From positions 310,001-374,000 of the forward strand of contig CAVVFX010000022.1 of NCBI GenBank assembly GCA_963747535.1: a stretch of 64,000 bases of DNA, in the 5' to 3' direction. Shown in pieces: positions 48,863-56,277 of this stretch. The number at the start of each line of letters is the position of its first letter. Within the stretch, counting starts at the first letter, position 1. The position numbers and the translations under genes were made by a program. The notes under the pieces are model-generated. The model was not told where the DNA came from. It searched no databases and saw only the letters and a list, made by a program, of their open reading frames with translations. The DNA comes from CAVVFX01 sp963747535 (GTDB taxonomy: Bacteria > Acidobacteriota > Terriglobia > Bryobacterales > Bryobacteraceae).

Positions 48863-50139
48863 TTCTTCTTGCCTCCCGATGTCGCGCCGGGTTGATCGTT
48901 CGTCAGCTCGACTGCGACCTTACTTCCTTCCTCCAGTTTGTCGACACCAGTCATGACCAGTACATCGCCCGGCTCCAGGCCGGAAGTGATCTCGGTCTCA
49001 TTGCCCTCCGTCGTTCCGACCGTGACCTGGCGGACGGTTACAGTTTTATCATTCTTGACCAGAAATACGTAAGTGGAGGCGCTACTCCGCTGAATCACGG
49101 CGTTGGGAACCAGCGTCGCGCCCGACTTTTGCTGCACCAGCAGGCGCACGTTCACAAACTGATTGGGGAACAGCAAATTGTTCTTGTTGTCGAAAGCCGC
49201 ACGGAGCCGAAGAGATCCGGTGGTCGGGTCGATCTGATTGTCGACCGTCGCCAGGGTGCCGGAGCCGATCTTTATCCGGTCGTCGCGGTCCCAGGCGTCG
49301 GCGTGCAGATGTTCCCCGGCAGCGATTTTCCGCAGGACCACCTGAAGGTCGTCTTCGGCTACGGTAAAGATCACGCTGATGGGATCCACTTGGGTAATGA
49401 CCAGCAAGCCGTTGGTGTCGGTGGCATGCACGATGTTGCCCGGGTCCACCAGTCGCAATCCGACTCTGCCGGAAATGGGCGCGGTGATCTTGGAGTACAC
49501 TAGGTTCAGTTTGGCGTTGTCGATCTGTGCCTGGTCGGTTTTGACAACGCCCTCTTGCTGCGTCACCATGGCTTTCTGCGTGGCCAACTGCTGCTCGGGA
49601 ATGGCATCCTGCGCCAGCAGCTTTTCATAGCGAGCGAGGTCCACGCGGGCATTAGCCAGGTTCGCCTGATCCCGGATCATTTGCCCTTCGGCCTGTTCCA
49701 ATTGCACTTGATAGGGCCGCGGATCGATTTCGAGCAGCAGGTCGCCTTCGTGCACCAGGTTGCCTTCGCCGTAAAGAACCTTCATCAACTGCCCGTCCAC
49801 ACGGCTTTTGATGGTGACGGTGTAGACCGGCGTCACGGCTCCCAAGCCTGTGATGTAAACGCCGATGTTCCCGCGACGGGCTTTGGCGGCGACCACTGGA
49901 ACGACGCCCGCCCCTTTCTGTTTACCGCCTGTCGGCGCCGCTTTGGCGGATCCCGCGGCGAGGGTGCCCTTCGACGAGAGATACCAGGTACCGGCGCCTG
50001 CTAGAGCGAGGATCACCAGCCACACCCAGGCGCGCGAGGACGAACGCTGCCGGGGCGGTTTCCCTACCGGTTCCGCCGTCGTGCGCTGTTTCAGGTCTGA
50101 GGGATTCGGTGCCAGTTCCGGTGTCTGCTGCGGTTTCAT
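48859..50139 (-). CDS. mdtA: RND periplasmic adaptor, MdtA-like
   Basis: 426 residues. A cytoplasmic N-tail (about 1-33), one membrane anchor (WVWLVILALAGAGTWYL) and then the membrane-fusion fold: lipoyl-like half-motifs VTIKSRVDGQLMKVLYGEGNLV and ITAPISGRVGLRLVDPGNIV flank a coiled-coil hairpin (about 155-210). The beta-barrel and membrane-proximal domains follow. The C-terminus ends in Lys residues. It links the two pump subunits to an outer-membrane channel, which is not encoded in this window. First gene of the three-gene operon. Confidence 0.92.
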   Translation of the reverse strand: MKPQQTPELAPNPSDLKQRTTAEPVGKPPRQRSSSRAWVWLVILALAGAGTWYLSSKGTLAAGSAKAAPTGGKQKGAGVVPVVAAKARRGNIGVYITGLGAVTPVYTVTIKSRVDGQLMKVLYGEGNLVHEGDLLLEIDPRPYQVQLEQAEGQMIRDQANLANARVDLARYEKLLAQDAIPEQQLATQKAMVTQQEGVVKTDQAQIDNAKLNLVYSKITAPISGRVGLRLVDPGNIVHATDTNGLLVITQVDPISVIFTVAEDDLQVVLRKIAAGEHLHADAWDRDDRIKIGSGTLATVDNQIDPTTGSLRLRAAFDNKNNLLFPNQFVNVRLLVQQKSGATLVPNAVIQRSSASTYVFLVKNDKTVTVRQVTVGTTEGNETEITSGLEPGDVLVMTGVDKLEEGSKVAVELTNDQPGATSGGKKK

Positions 50140-50190
50140 GGGAGGCGACTCTGCATAGCCCGACCATTCGGGAATAATAAGTTATCCGTC

Positions 50191-50206
50191 GTAAAGTATA
50201 TCTTAC
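50191..50206. promoter_or_regulatory. AT-rich imperfect palindrome upstream of the efflux operon
   Basis: GTAAAGTATATCTTAC is nearly self-complementary and is the only AT-rich spot in the 284-bp gap before the adaptor gene (50140-50423). It lies about 52-67 bases upstream of the adaptor start, a position suited to a TetR-type operator or promoter. No regulator gene is adjacent. Nothing else in the gap stands out. Confidence 0.3.
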
Positions 50207-50423
50207 TGGATTTCCCGTTATCTGTACGTACCCCGGCGGCTCCGCGCGGAAGTGACCGTTTCGGAATGAGGACCGTACCGGTCCAGGTCTGACCGGTAGA
50301 CGCAGGAGGCATGCAGGCCAAAGTCCCTCGAAGGAACGACAGCGTTTGCCCGGCGATCGAGTGCGGGTACGGCCGAATATAGGGTTCTCTGTGTGCGGCT
50401 CACCGCCCGAAGCGAACGGTCGC

Positions 50424-50615
50424 TCACCTCGCGCGGCTGCGCTCCAATAGTGCCTCCACCACGGTCAAGCGGTGGCGCAGTTCATCCCGAAAGGCTCTAT
50501 GATCGGTGCGGCGGATCTCAACCAACAGTCTGGTGCGTGCGGCGTCCAGCAACTCGGCCAGGACCTCAAGCTCCTCGCTCGTCAGGTTGAGAGGCTCATG
50601 GGTTGTTGCATTCAT
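50424..50615 (-). CDS. small acidic-to-basic helical protein, unknown function
   Basis: 63 residues from ATG 50615, chosen because GAGGAGG lies 5 bases upstream; a longer frame to 50783 has no such support. The sequence MNATTHEPLNLTSEELEVLA followed by LLDAARTRLLVEIRRTDHRAF looks like two or three amphipathic helices (alternating Leu/Val with charged residues). It may be a small regulator or a tether. A 10-bp palindrome, GATACGTATC, lies at 50635-50644 just upstream. I recognise no family with certainty. Confidence 0.65.
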   Translation of the reverse strand: MNATTHEPLNLTSEELEVLAELLDAARTRLLVEIRRTDHRAFRDELRHRLTVVEALLERSRAR

Positions 50616-50794
50616 GATGACCTCCTCTGCTCTTGATACGTATCCGATCCAGTCGTAGTTGCGTGCAGGGATGCGCATAGCAGTGTCAGCAGGATGATTC
50701 CGCGTTCCGCCGAGGCCCGCACCTACGTTCGGTACGATCCGACTCCAATATAGGACGACTGAACCCGAAATGCAATCCTGCAAATCGCGAGCGG

Positions 50795-51310
50795 TTACCC
50801 GGCCATCCGGCCATTTAGCGAAACTTCAATAGGGGAACCTTGGCGAAGCGTCTGATAGACCACGCAGTAGCGCTCGGTGAGCCGGCGCAGGTTCGCGAGT
50901 TGTTCCGCAGATGCATCCGTATCGAGGTCGAAATCGAGCCGGATGCGCTGAAACCCCACCGGCACTTCTTTGGCCACCCCCAGCGTTCCGCGAAAATCCA
51001 GGTCGCCCTCGGCGCGCACTGTACCACTCCGCAGTTCCACGCCGATGGAGGTCGCCACGGCCGCCAGCGTAACTCCAGCGCACGCTGCCAGGGCTTCCAG
51101 CAGCATATCGCCCGAGCAGGCGAATGTCCCGGTGCCGCCGGTCGCCGGATGCAAGCCCGCCTCGACGAGCGCCTTACCGGTCTGGATACTGCACGTCACT
51201 CGCTCGCCAATCCGTCCCTCGGCCTTGAGCGTGATGAGGGCAGCTTCCGGCTCTGACCGATAGCGTTGCTTGAGCGGCGACTGCAGGGCTCGAAGGTCGT
51301 CCAGGTTCAT
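50795..51310 (-). CDS. OsmC-family protein
   Basis: 171 residues from ATG 51310 (a TTG at 51319 is the only longer choice). The OsmC fold is indicated by HPATGGTGTFACSGDMLLEALAACAGVTLAAVA (read around the Cys in ALAACAG, the usual peroxidatic or resolving position) and the late TERYCVVYQTL segment with the second Cys. These are the two conserved Cys of thiol-dependent peroxide-reducing OsmC/Ohr relatives. It is cytosolic. The preceding 63-residue gene is 179 bp downstream on the same strand. Confidence 0.85.
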   Translation of the reverse strand: MNLDDLRALQSPLKQRYRSEPEAALITLKAEGRIGERVTCSIQTGKALVEAGLHPATGGTGTFACSGDMLLEALAACAGVTLAAVATSIGVELRSGTVRAEGDLDFRGTLGVAKEVPVGFQRIRLDFDLDTDASAEQLANLRRLTERYCVVYQTLRQGSPIEVSLNGRMAG

Positions 51311-51319
51311 CGCATCCAA

Positions 51320-51698
51320 TTATGCACACCGTCGTCTCAATCTGCAACTTACAGCCCTTCGTCCCACGGCCGGGAAACCGGGCAAATAATAAATCAGATG
51401 GCCTTGTGCACGACTCAGAACAACTAAGTGACGCGAGCAGTAAGTTAGTGCGTGAGGGGACTCGACCGTCGATGGTCACAGTTCGGTCATCGGCCATGCC
51501 GGATGCAGGTTAACAATCTGGTTAACAACCCGCCCCACAAAAAGGGGCAAAGCTGAATCGCTGCCAGGCAACCCGCAGACCACAAACAACGATGGTCTGC
51601 GCTACGGTTTGGCTGAAATGGCCAAACTCCAGTCGCTGCCACGCGGCGAGGCAGACCACGAAAAACGATGGGCTGCCTCACGGTGGGAATTCGGATAC
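51320..51698. other. intergenic region with four consecutive stem-loops
   Basis: The region lies downstream of the aldehyde dehydrogenase (minus strand). Stem-loops: GCCCC/GGGGC at 51532-51548; CGCAGACCA/TGGTCTGCG at 51574-51601 (perfect 9 bp, 10-nt loop); GTTTGGC/GCCAAAC at 51607-51627; AGGCAGACCA/TGGGCTGCCT at 51649-51678 (one mismatch). The second and fourth belong to an imperfect ~75-bp tandem duplication sharing TCGCTGCCA, GCAGACCAC and AACGATGG. They may terminate the dehydrogenase transcript or form a structured RNA. The part from 51320 to 51530 shows only a short TTAAC/GTTAA repeat. Confidence 0.55.
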
Positions 51699-53234
51699 TT
51701 AGATTTGGGCGCAGACCGCCTTGGTCTGGGTGTAGAGTTGGATGGCTTCGTGACCCATTTCACGTCCCCAACCGGATTGCTTAAATCCGCCAAAGGGCAA
51801 CGCGGCGTCAAAGATGTTGTAACAGTTGATCCAGACTGTGCCCGCGTGCAACGCGGCAGCCAGGCGGTGAGCTTTGCCGAGATCGCGCGTCCAGATTCCC
51901 GCGGCTAAGCCATATACGGAGTCGTTTGCTTTTGGAATCAATTCATCGACATCCTTGAATGGTAAAGCTGTTACCACCGGGCCAAAGATCTCCTCCTGGA
52001 CAACCTTCATGTCCTGCCGCGTATTCACCAGAACCGTGGGTTCGACGAAGTACCCGTTCTGCTGGAAGCCGGCATCCCCTGTCTTGCGTCCGCCGGTAGC
52101 GGCCTTCGCTCCTTCGTCGATACCGGATTGCAAGTAGCCGGAAACGCGCTTGAGTTGCTCGGCAGAGATCAGCGGGCCCATCTGGGTGGTTGGATCGAGC
52201 CCCGGACCCACCTTGATCTTCCTGGCCTGCTCAGCCACACCATCGACGACCTTGTCAAAGACGCTGCTCTCCACATACAGCCGCGAGCCCGCGCAGCAAA
52301 CCTGGCCCTGATTGAAAAAGATCGCGCTCGCCGCACCCGCGATGGCGGCGTCGAGGTCCGAGTCCCTAAAGACGACGTTCGGAGATTTGCCGCCGAGTTC
52401 GAGGGTCACCTTCTTCAGGTTCCCGACAGCCGCTTTCACGATGAGCCTGCCAACCTCTGTCGAACCCGTGAAAGCCACCTTGTCAACATCGGGATGAGAG
52501 GCTAACGCGGCGCCCGCGGCCCCGAATCCGGGCACGATATTGACTACGCCTTCCGGGAATCCCGCCTCGATGATCAACTCGCCCAACCGCAAGGCCGTTA
52601 ACGGCGTCTGTTCCGCCGGCTTCAGCACTACCGTGCAACCTGTCGCGAGGGCCGGGCCCAGTTTCCAGGCGGCCATGAGCAATGGGAAGTTCCAGGGAAT
52701 AATCTGACCCACGACGCCAACCGGTTCCCGTAGCGTGTAGGCGTGATAGGAGGCTCCCGGTGTGTACGGCACCGAGAGCGGAATGGTGGTTCCTTCGATC
52801 TTCGTTGCCCAGCCGGCCATGTAGCGGAATAGATCGGCTGCCAGCGGGACGTCCGCGGCCAGGCACACAGAAATTGGCTTCCCGTTGTCCAGCGATTCAA
52901 GTTCGGCGAACTCTTCCAGATGCCGTTCGAGAAGATCTCCCAACTTCCAGATAAGGCGTCCTCGCGCCGCCGCGGTCATTCTGCTCCAGGGACCGCGTGT
53001 GAACGCCGTGCGGGCAGCTATCACCGCGAGTTCAATGTCCTCCCGGTCGCCTTCGGCTACTCGTGCGATCTCCTGCCCGGTCGCGGGATTATAAACCTGA
53101 AATGTTTTCCCCGACTTGGCGTCCACCCACTTACCGCCAATCAAAATCTTTTTAGTGCCTGTCAGGAAGTGTGACGCATGCTCAAGACGGGGAGCTTGCG
53201 AGGTGTCATTCGGCGATAGCGTTGAAGCTGTCAT
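51699..53234 (-). CDS. NAD(P)-dependent aldehyde dehydrogenase
   Basis: 511 residues, full length for the family and without a signal peptide. Key residues: Asn182 (IPWNFPLL), Glu279 (TLELGGKSPN) and the catalytic Cys313 (FFNQGQVCCAGSR). The start is supported by AAGGAGA upstream. It oxidises an aldehyde to the acid in the cytosol. It diverges from the porin-Rieske-PQQ dehydrogenase operon, so its aldehyde substrate is plausibly the product of that alcohol dehydrogenase. The shared 478-bp gap contains palindromic sites. Confidence 0.93.
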   Translation of the reverse strand: MTASTLSPNDTSQAPRLEHASHFLTGTKKILIGGKWVDAKSGKTFQVYNPATGQEIARVAEGDREDIELAVIAARTAFTRGPWSRMTAAARGRLIWKLGDLLERHLEEFAELESLDNGKPISVCLAADVPLAADLFRYMAGWATKIEGTTIPLSVPYTPGASYHAYTLREPVGVVGQIIPWNFPLLMAAWKLGPALATGCTVVLKPAEQTPLTALRLGELIIEAGFPEGVVNIVPGFGAAGAALASHPDVDKVAFTGSTEVGRLIVKAAVGNLKKVTLELGGKSPNVVFRDSDLDAAIAGAASAIFFNQGQVCCAGSRLYVESSVFDKVVDGVAEQARKIKVGPGLDPTTQMGPLISAEQLKRVSGYLQSGIDEGAKAATGGRKTGDAGFQQNGYFVEPTVLVNTRQDMKVVQEEIFGPVVTALPFKDVDELIPKANDSVYGLAAGIWTRDLGKAHRLAAALHAGTVWINCYNIFDAALPFGGFKQSGWGREMGHEAIQLYTQTKAVCAQI

Positions 53235-53294
53235 ATTAGTGTCTCCTTATATCAAATCTGAATTCAGAACTTGAATGGCGGGAAGGTTAATATC

Positions 53295-53334
53295 GCTGCA
53301 TTTCTGCAGCAATGTTGCGCAGGTACATTGCTGC
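53295..53334. promoter_or_regulatory. interlocked palindromes, candidate operator for the aldehyde dehydrogenase
   Basis: GCTGCA-TTTC-TGCAGC (53295-53310) overlaps GCAGCAATGT-N9-ACATTGCTGC (53306-53334), a perfect 10-bp inverted repeat. They lie 61-100 bases upstream of the dehydrogenase start. The spacing suits a dimeric regulator or a switch between two hairpins in the leader. Confidence 0.5.
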
Positions 53335-53469
53335 GTCTTCGCAATTTCACGGCCATCTAAAGACCTGCATTCAAATACGATTTGAGTGCAGCCAAATGGT
53401 CTACTTGAGTCTTATCACGCTCGTTGCGTCCTATCGCGCTATTTTTGCGTTGCAGGTTGTTGAAAGTTG

Positions 53470-53484
53470 CCACGTGCTACGTGG
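53470..53484. promoter_or_regulatory. CCACGT-GCT-ACGTGG palindrome
   Basis: A perfect 6-bp inverted repeat with 3-bp centre lies in the middle of the divergent region, about 230 bases from each start. It is a candidate binding site for a shared regulator. Confidence 0.4.
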
Positions 53485-53712
53485 AAAATGTCGAAGACTG
53501 CCACATCCCGCAACACCTATCACGGGTGCACGTATCACATCCTGTTACATCGCTGGATAACAACCTAGCTCAAGGGGAAGGGTAAATCCTGCTCCATTTC
53601 TACGCAATCTAACTATTAATAGACGCCGCGACGACTTATTAACAGATGGTCCGATCGTAAACTGCGAAGCTTTTTGATTGGCCACTCTCTTGCATGGCTT
53701 GTCGCATCTTCA

Positions 53713-55305
53713 ATGAGAAAAGCTCATCCACAGTCCGGCCGTACGCTTCCGGGTCTATGTCGAACCTTGCAAGTATTAGCTCTCGTCTTGAGCTTCGCCG
53801 TGTTAGTGCATGCTCAGAAATCCGTGCCGGCGCCCGCCGATGATGACATGTTAGTCCTGTTGGACGTTCTTCTCGCCAACCACACGATCACACAACAGCA
53901 ATATGACTCGTTGAAGCTGCGTCTGGAGCGGAGGAGTGCCCAGCCGAAAGCCGCCTCTGCGCAGCCGGATGCCACGCCTGGCCAAGCGCCGGCCGTACCT
54001 ACTCCGCAGAATTTGACGCCCGGCCAGCCATCGGCCCAGAAGGTTGTAACTTTCATGGATGACGCGGTTGGCTTTCATGTCGGACTCTTCGATGTGACCT
54101 TTTCCGGCGAGATCAACGGCTTCTACGTCCACGACCGGCCGGACAACAGCAAGGCCAGCTGCCTCCTGTGTCTGGCGAGTTCAGGCGCCCAGCCTAATTC
54201 GTCCATACGCAACGGGCTGCTGCCGGGGGACCTGTCGATAAAGATCGCGACTAAGCAAAATGGCTTCGACGTTGCAGTTTTCTTCGGCATCTGGCCGGGA
54301 ATCGAGAACCTCGAAACGGGTGGTCTGGCAGGCACGACGACGTTTGGCGGCGTCAACCTGGCGCCAGGCAACCCGACTGGCTTCGGCGTCGCGGGCGTCG
54401 ATTTTCGCCAGCAGTACGTAACGGTGGGCAAAGCCAACATGGGAACTTTCAAAGTTGGTCGCGACCTTGGACTCTTCGGCGAGGAAGCCATTCTGAATGA
54501 CTTCACCCTTCTTGGTGCAGGTACCACGAACGGCAACGTCGGGCCGGGCAGCGTGACACTGGGCCGCATTGGTCTGGGCTATATCTACACCGACTTCATG
54601 CCGCAGATTACCTGGACCTCACCTTCCGCGCACGGATTGCAAGTTACCGCCGGAATCTTTGCTCCGTTGAGTGATGTCGTTTCCACGACGCTCGGCCTCC
54701 CCGAGTTCTCTGCTCCCCTCACCGGCCACGGGCAGCCCCAAATCCAGGGCAAAGTGACGTACACGGTACCCACCAAAGGAAGCGTGAAGGCCAAGTTCTG
54801 GACCAACTTTATTACTCAGAGCATGGAAGCCAACAATAGCGACCATGCTGCCGATCCTTCGCTGGCAATTCCGGTGGGACACAACGTTCGAGCGGCCGGC
54901 ATCGATTATGGCGCGAAGCTATCGATTGGTCCGGCCGAATTCGTGGCCTATGGCTACAACGGTTCGGGTATCGGAACGGAGGGCTTGCTCTTCCTCGCTA
55001 CCAGTCCAACGGGAACCAAGCGCGGCTCCCAAGGCGGTTACCTTCAGGGGACGTACACCTTTGCCAGGAAGGTGACGGCTGGCCTGAGCTGGGGTCAGAG
55101 CAACCTCTACCTGGCCAGCTCGGGAGAAACCGCCAATTCTCAATCGATAACGAAACTCAATTCGTCGTATGTCGGCCAGCTTCGCTATGCGCTGACGAAG
55201 TGGGTCAACCTGGTCGGCGAATATACCCATACTCATTCCGAGTCACAAGCGCGGATAGAAACAAGCTCGGACTCGGTTGCATTGGGGACCATCGTGTTCT
55301 TTTAG
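53713..55305 (+). CDS. outer-membrane porin-like beta-barrel protein
   Basis: 530 residues from ATG 53713, chosen because a basic N-region and signal peptide follow (ending VLVHAQ); an in-frame TTG at 53674 is possible. A short helical stretch after the signal (LLDVLLANHTITQQQYDSLK) is typical of phosphate- or sugar-selective porins. A Pro/Ala/Gln linker comes next, then beta strands to the C-terminal Phe (GTIVFF), the outer-membrane insertion signal. It heads an operon with DUF4242, Rieske and PQQ dehydrogenase genes, so it likely admits the alcohol substrate. Confidence 0.75.
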   Translation: MRKAHPQSGRTLPGLCRTLQVLALVLSFAVLVHAQKSVPAPADDDMLVLLDVLLANHTITQQQYDSLKLRLERRSAQPKAASAQPDATPGQAPAVPTPQNLTPGQPSAQKVVTFMDDAVGFHVGLFDVTFSGEINGFYVHDRPDNSKASCLLCLASSGAQPNSSIRNGLLPGDLSIKIATKQNGFDVAVFFGIWPGIENLETGGLAGTTTFGGVNLAPGNPTGFGVAGVDFRQQYVTVGKANMGTFKVGRDLGLFGEEAILNDFTLLGAGTTNGNVGPGSVTLGRIGLGYIYTDFMPQITWTSPSAHGLQVTAGIFAPLSDVVSTTLGLPEFSAPLTGHGQPQIQGKVTYTVPTKGSVKAKFWTNFITQSMEANNSDHAADPSLAIPVGHNVRAAGIDYGAKLSIGPAEFVAYGYNGSGIGTEGLLFLATSPTGTKRGSQGGYLQGTYTFARKVTAGLSWGQSNLYLASSGETANSQSITKLNSSYVGQLRYALTKWVNLVGEYTHTHSESQARIETSSDSVALGTIVFF

Positions 55306-55340
55306 TCAGGCGAGCGAATCCAAAGAGGAGATAGATAGCA

Positions 55341-55613
55341 ATGCCAAAGTATGTCATCGAGCGCGAGCTCCCCGGAGCAGGCGGCTTATCGGCAGGCGAG
55401 TTACAGGCAATTTCGCAGAAGTCTTGCAGCGTATTGACGGAGCTTGGTCCACAGATCCAATGGGTGGAAAGCTACGTCACTGATGACAAGATCTACTGCG
55501 TGTACATCGCGCCGAATCAGGAAATGATTCGCGAGCACGCCAGCCGCGGCGGCTTTCCCGTGAACCGTATCTCGCAGGTGCGGGCAGTGATTGATCCTAC
55601 CACTGCGGGTTAG
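55341..55613 (+). CDS. DUF4242-family small protein
   Basis: 90 residues starting MPKYVIERELPGAGGLSAGE, the characteristic DUF4242 opening, with WVESYVTDDKIYCVYIAPN in the middle. A GAGGAG box sits about 10 bases upstream. DUF4242 proteins are small ferredoxin-like folds of unknown role; some have been described as nickel-binding-like. It has no signal peptide. It lies 35 bp after the porin and 81 bp before the Rieske gene, probably co-transcribed. Confidence 0.8.
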   Translation: MPKYVIERELPGAGGLSAGELQAISQKSCSVLTELGPQIQWVESYVTDDKIYCVYIAPNQEMIREHASRGGFPVNRISQVRAVIDPTTAG

Positions 55614-55694
55614 CTGAACTGGGAACGGCTGCCCGTTAATACAAACCGGTAATTTTGTGTCCGAGGTTATGACTTTAGTCAAGAAAGGTATGTA

Positions 55695-56270
55695 ATGGAA
55701 GCGAATTTTTGTGCGAGCAGGCGCGCTCTGCTCAAGTCTACATGCGGTCTCATTGCGGTGTCGGCCTTCGGGGCGGGTGGAGAGATGCCCAAGAAGAAAG
55801 ACCCCGGAGCGCCGCTAGTGGGCGATACATTTGTTTTTGGCGACGGCCCGAATAAGGGCAACGTCGTCTTTCTGAAGGATCTCGTTGTCGGTGCACATCC
55901 TGTGGTTGCGCAGGCGCAGGACCCCGTCAGTGGAACACCTCGCGAGAGCGAACACTCCACTGTCCTTCTTATGCGGATGCCTCCGGAGAAGGTTCCGGAG
56001 GAGGTGAAGGAAGACGCGGCTCAAGGAGTTTTGGCTTACTCGGCTGTCTGCACCCATTTAGGTTGTACGCTCACCGACTGGGTTGAGGAGAAGAAGTTGA
56101 TCCAATGCCCATGTCACGGTGCGACCTTCGATCCGATGCAGGCCGGCAAGTGGGCAGGCGACGGCCCCAAGTCGCGGACGTTACCGATCCTTCCTTTGAA
56201 AGTAGCCGAGGACGGCAAGTTGGTAGTGGCAGATGTGTTCACGGGGCCGGTTGGTCCCAAGAAGGGCTAA
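55695..56270 (+). CDS. exported Rieske [2Fe-2S] protein
   Basis: 191 residues with AAAGG six bases upstream of the ATG. An N-terminal SRRALLKSTCGLIAV looks Tat-like, as needed for export of a folded Fe-S protein. Both Rieske boxes are complete: Cys119-Thr-His121-Leu-Gly-Cys124 and Cys138-Pro-Cys140-His141-Gly. Ligands are C119, H121, C138 and H141, with C124-C140 able to form the disulfide. The gene ends 7 bp before the PQQ dehydrogenase start. I infer that it passes electrons from that enzyme, or to it, in the periplasm. No cytochrome gene is nearby. Confidence 0.9.
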   Translation: MEANFCASRRALLKSTCGLIAVSAFGAGGEMPKKKDPGAPLVGDTFVFGDGPNKGNVVFLKDLVVGAHPVVAQAQDPVSGTPRESEHSTVLLMRMPPEKVPEEVKEDAAQGVLAYSAVCTHLGCTLTDWVEEKKLIQCPCHGATFDPMQAGKWAGDGPKSRTLPILPLKVAEDGKLVVADVFTGPVGPKKG

Positions 56271-56277
56271 AGTTCCA

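Larger units (their letters stand above)
53235..53712. other. divergent promoter region between aldehyde dehydrogenase and porin
   Basis: This 478-bp region is less GC-rich than its flanks and contains several inverted repeats (listed separately), as expected for a regulated divergent promoter. A short open frame (53312-53560) has no protein character. I could not place -35/-10 boxes with confidence. Confidence 0.5.

Noticed and set aside
53312..53560. 82-residue open frame in the divergent promoter region
   Set aside because: No ribosome site, odd composition, and it covers the palindromic regulatory sites.
53679..53694. Sigma-54-like -24/-12 site (TGGCC-N-TTGCA with GG-N10-GC)
   Set aside because: It leaves only about 9 bases between the expected transcription start and ATG 53713, too short for a ribosome site, and the -24 element matches weakly.
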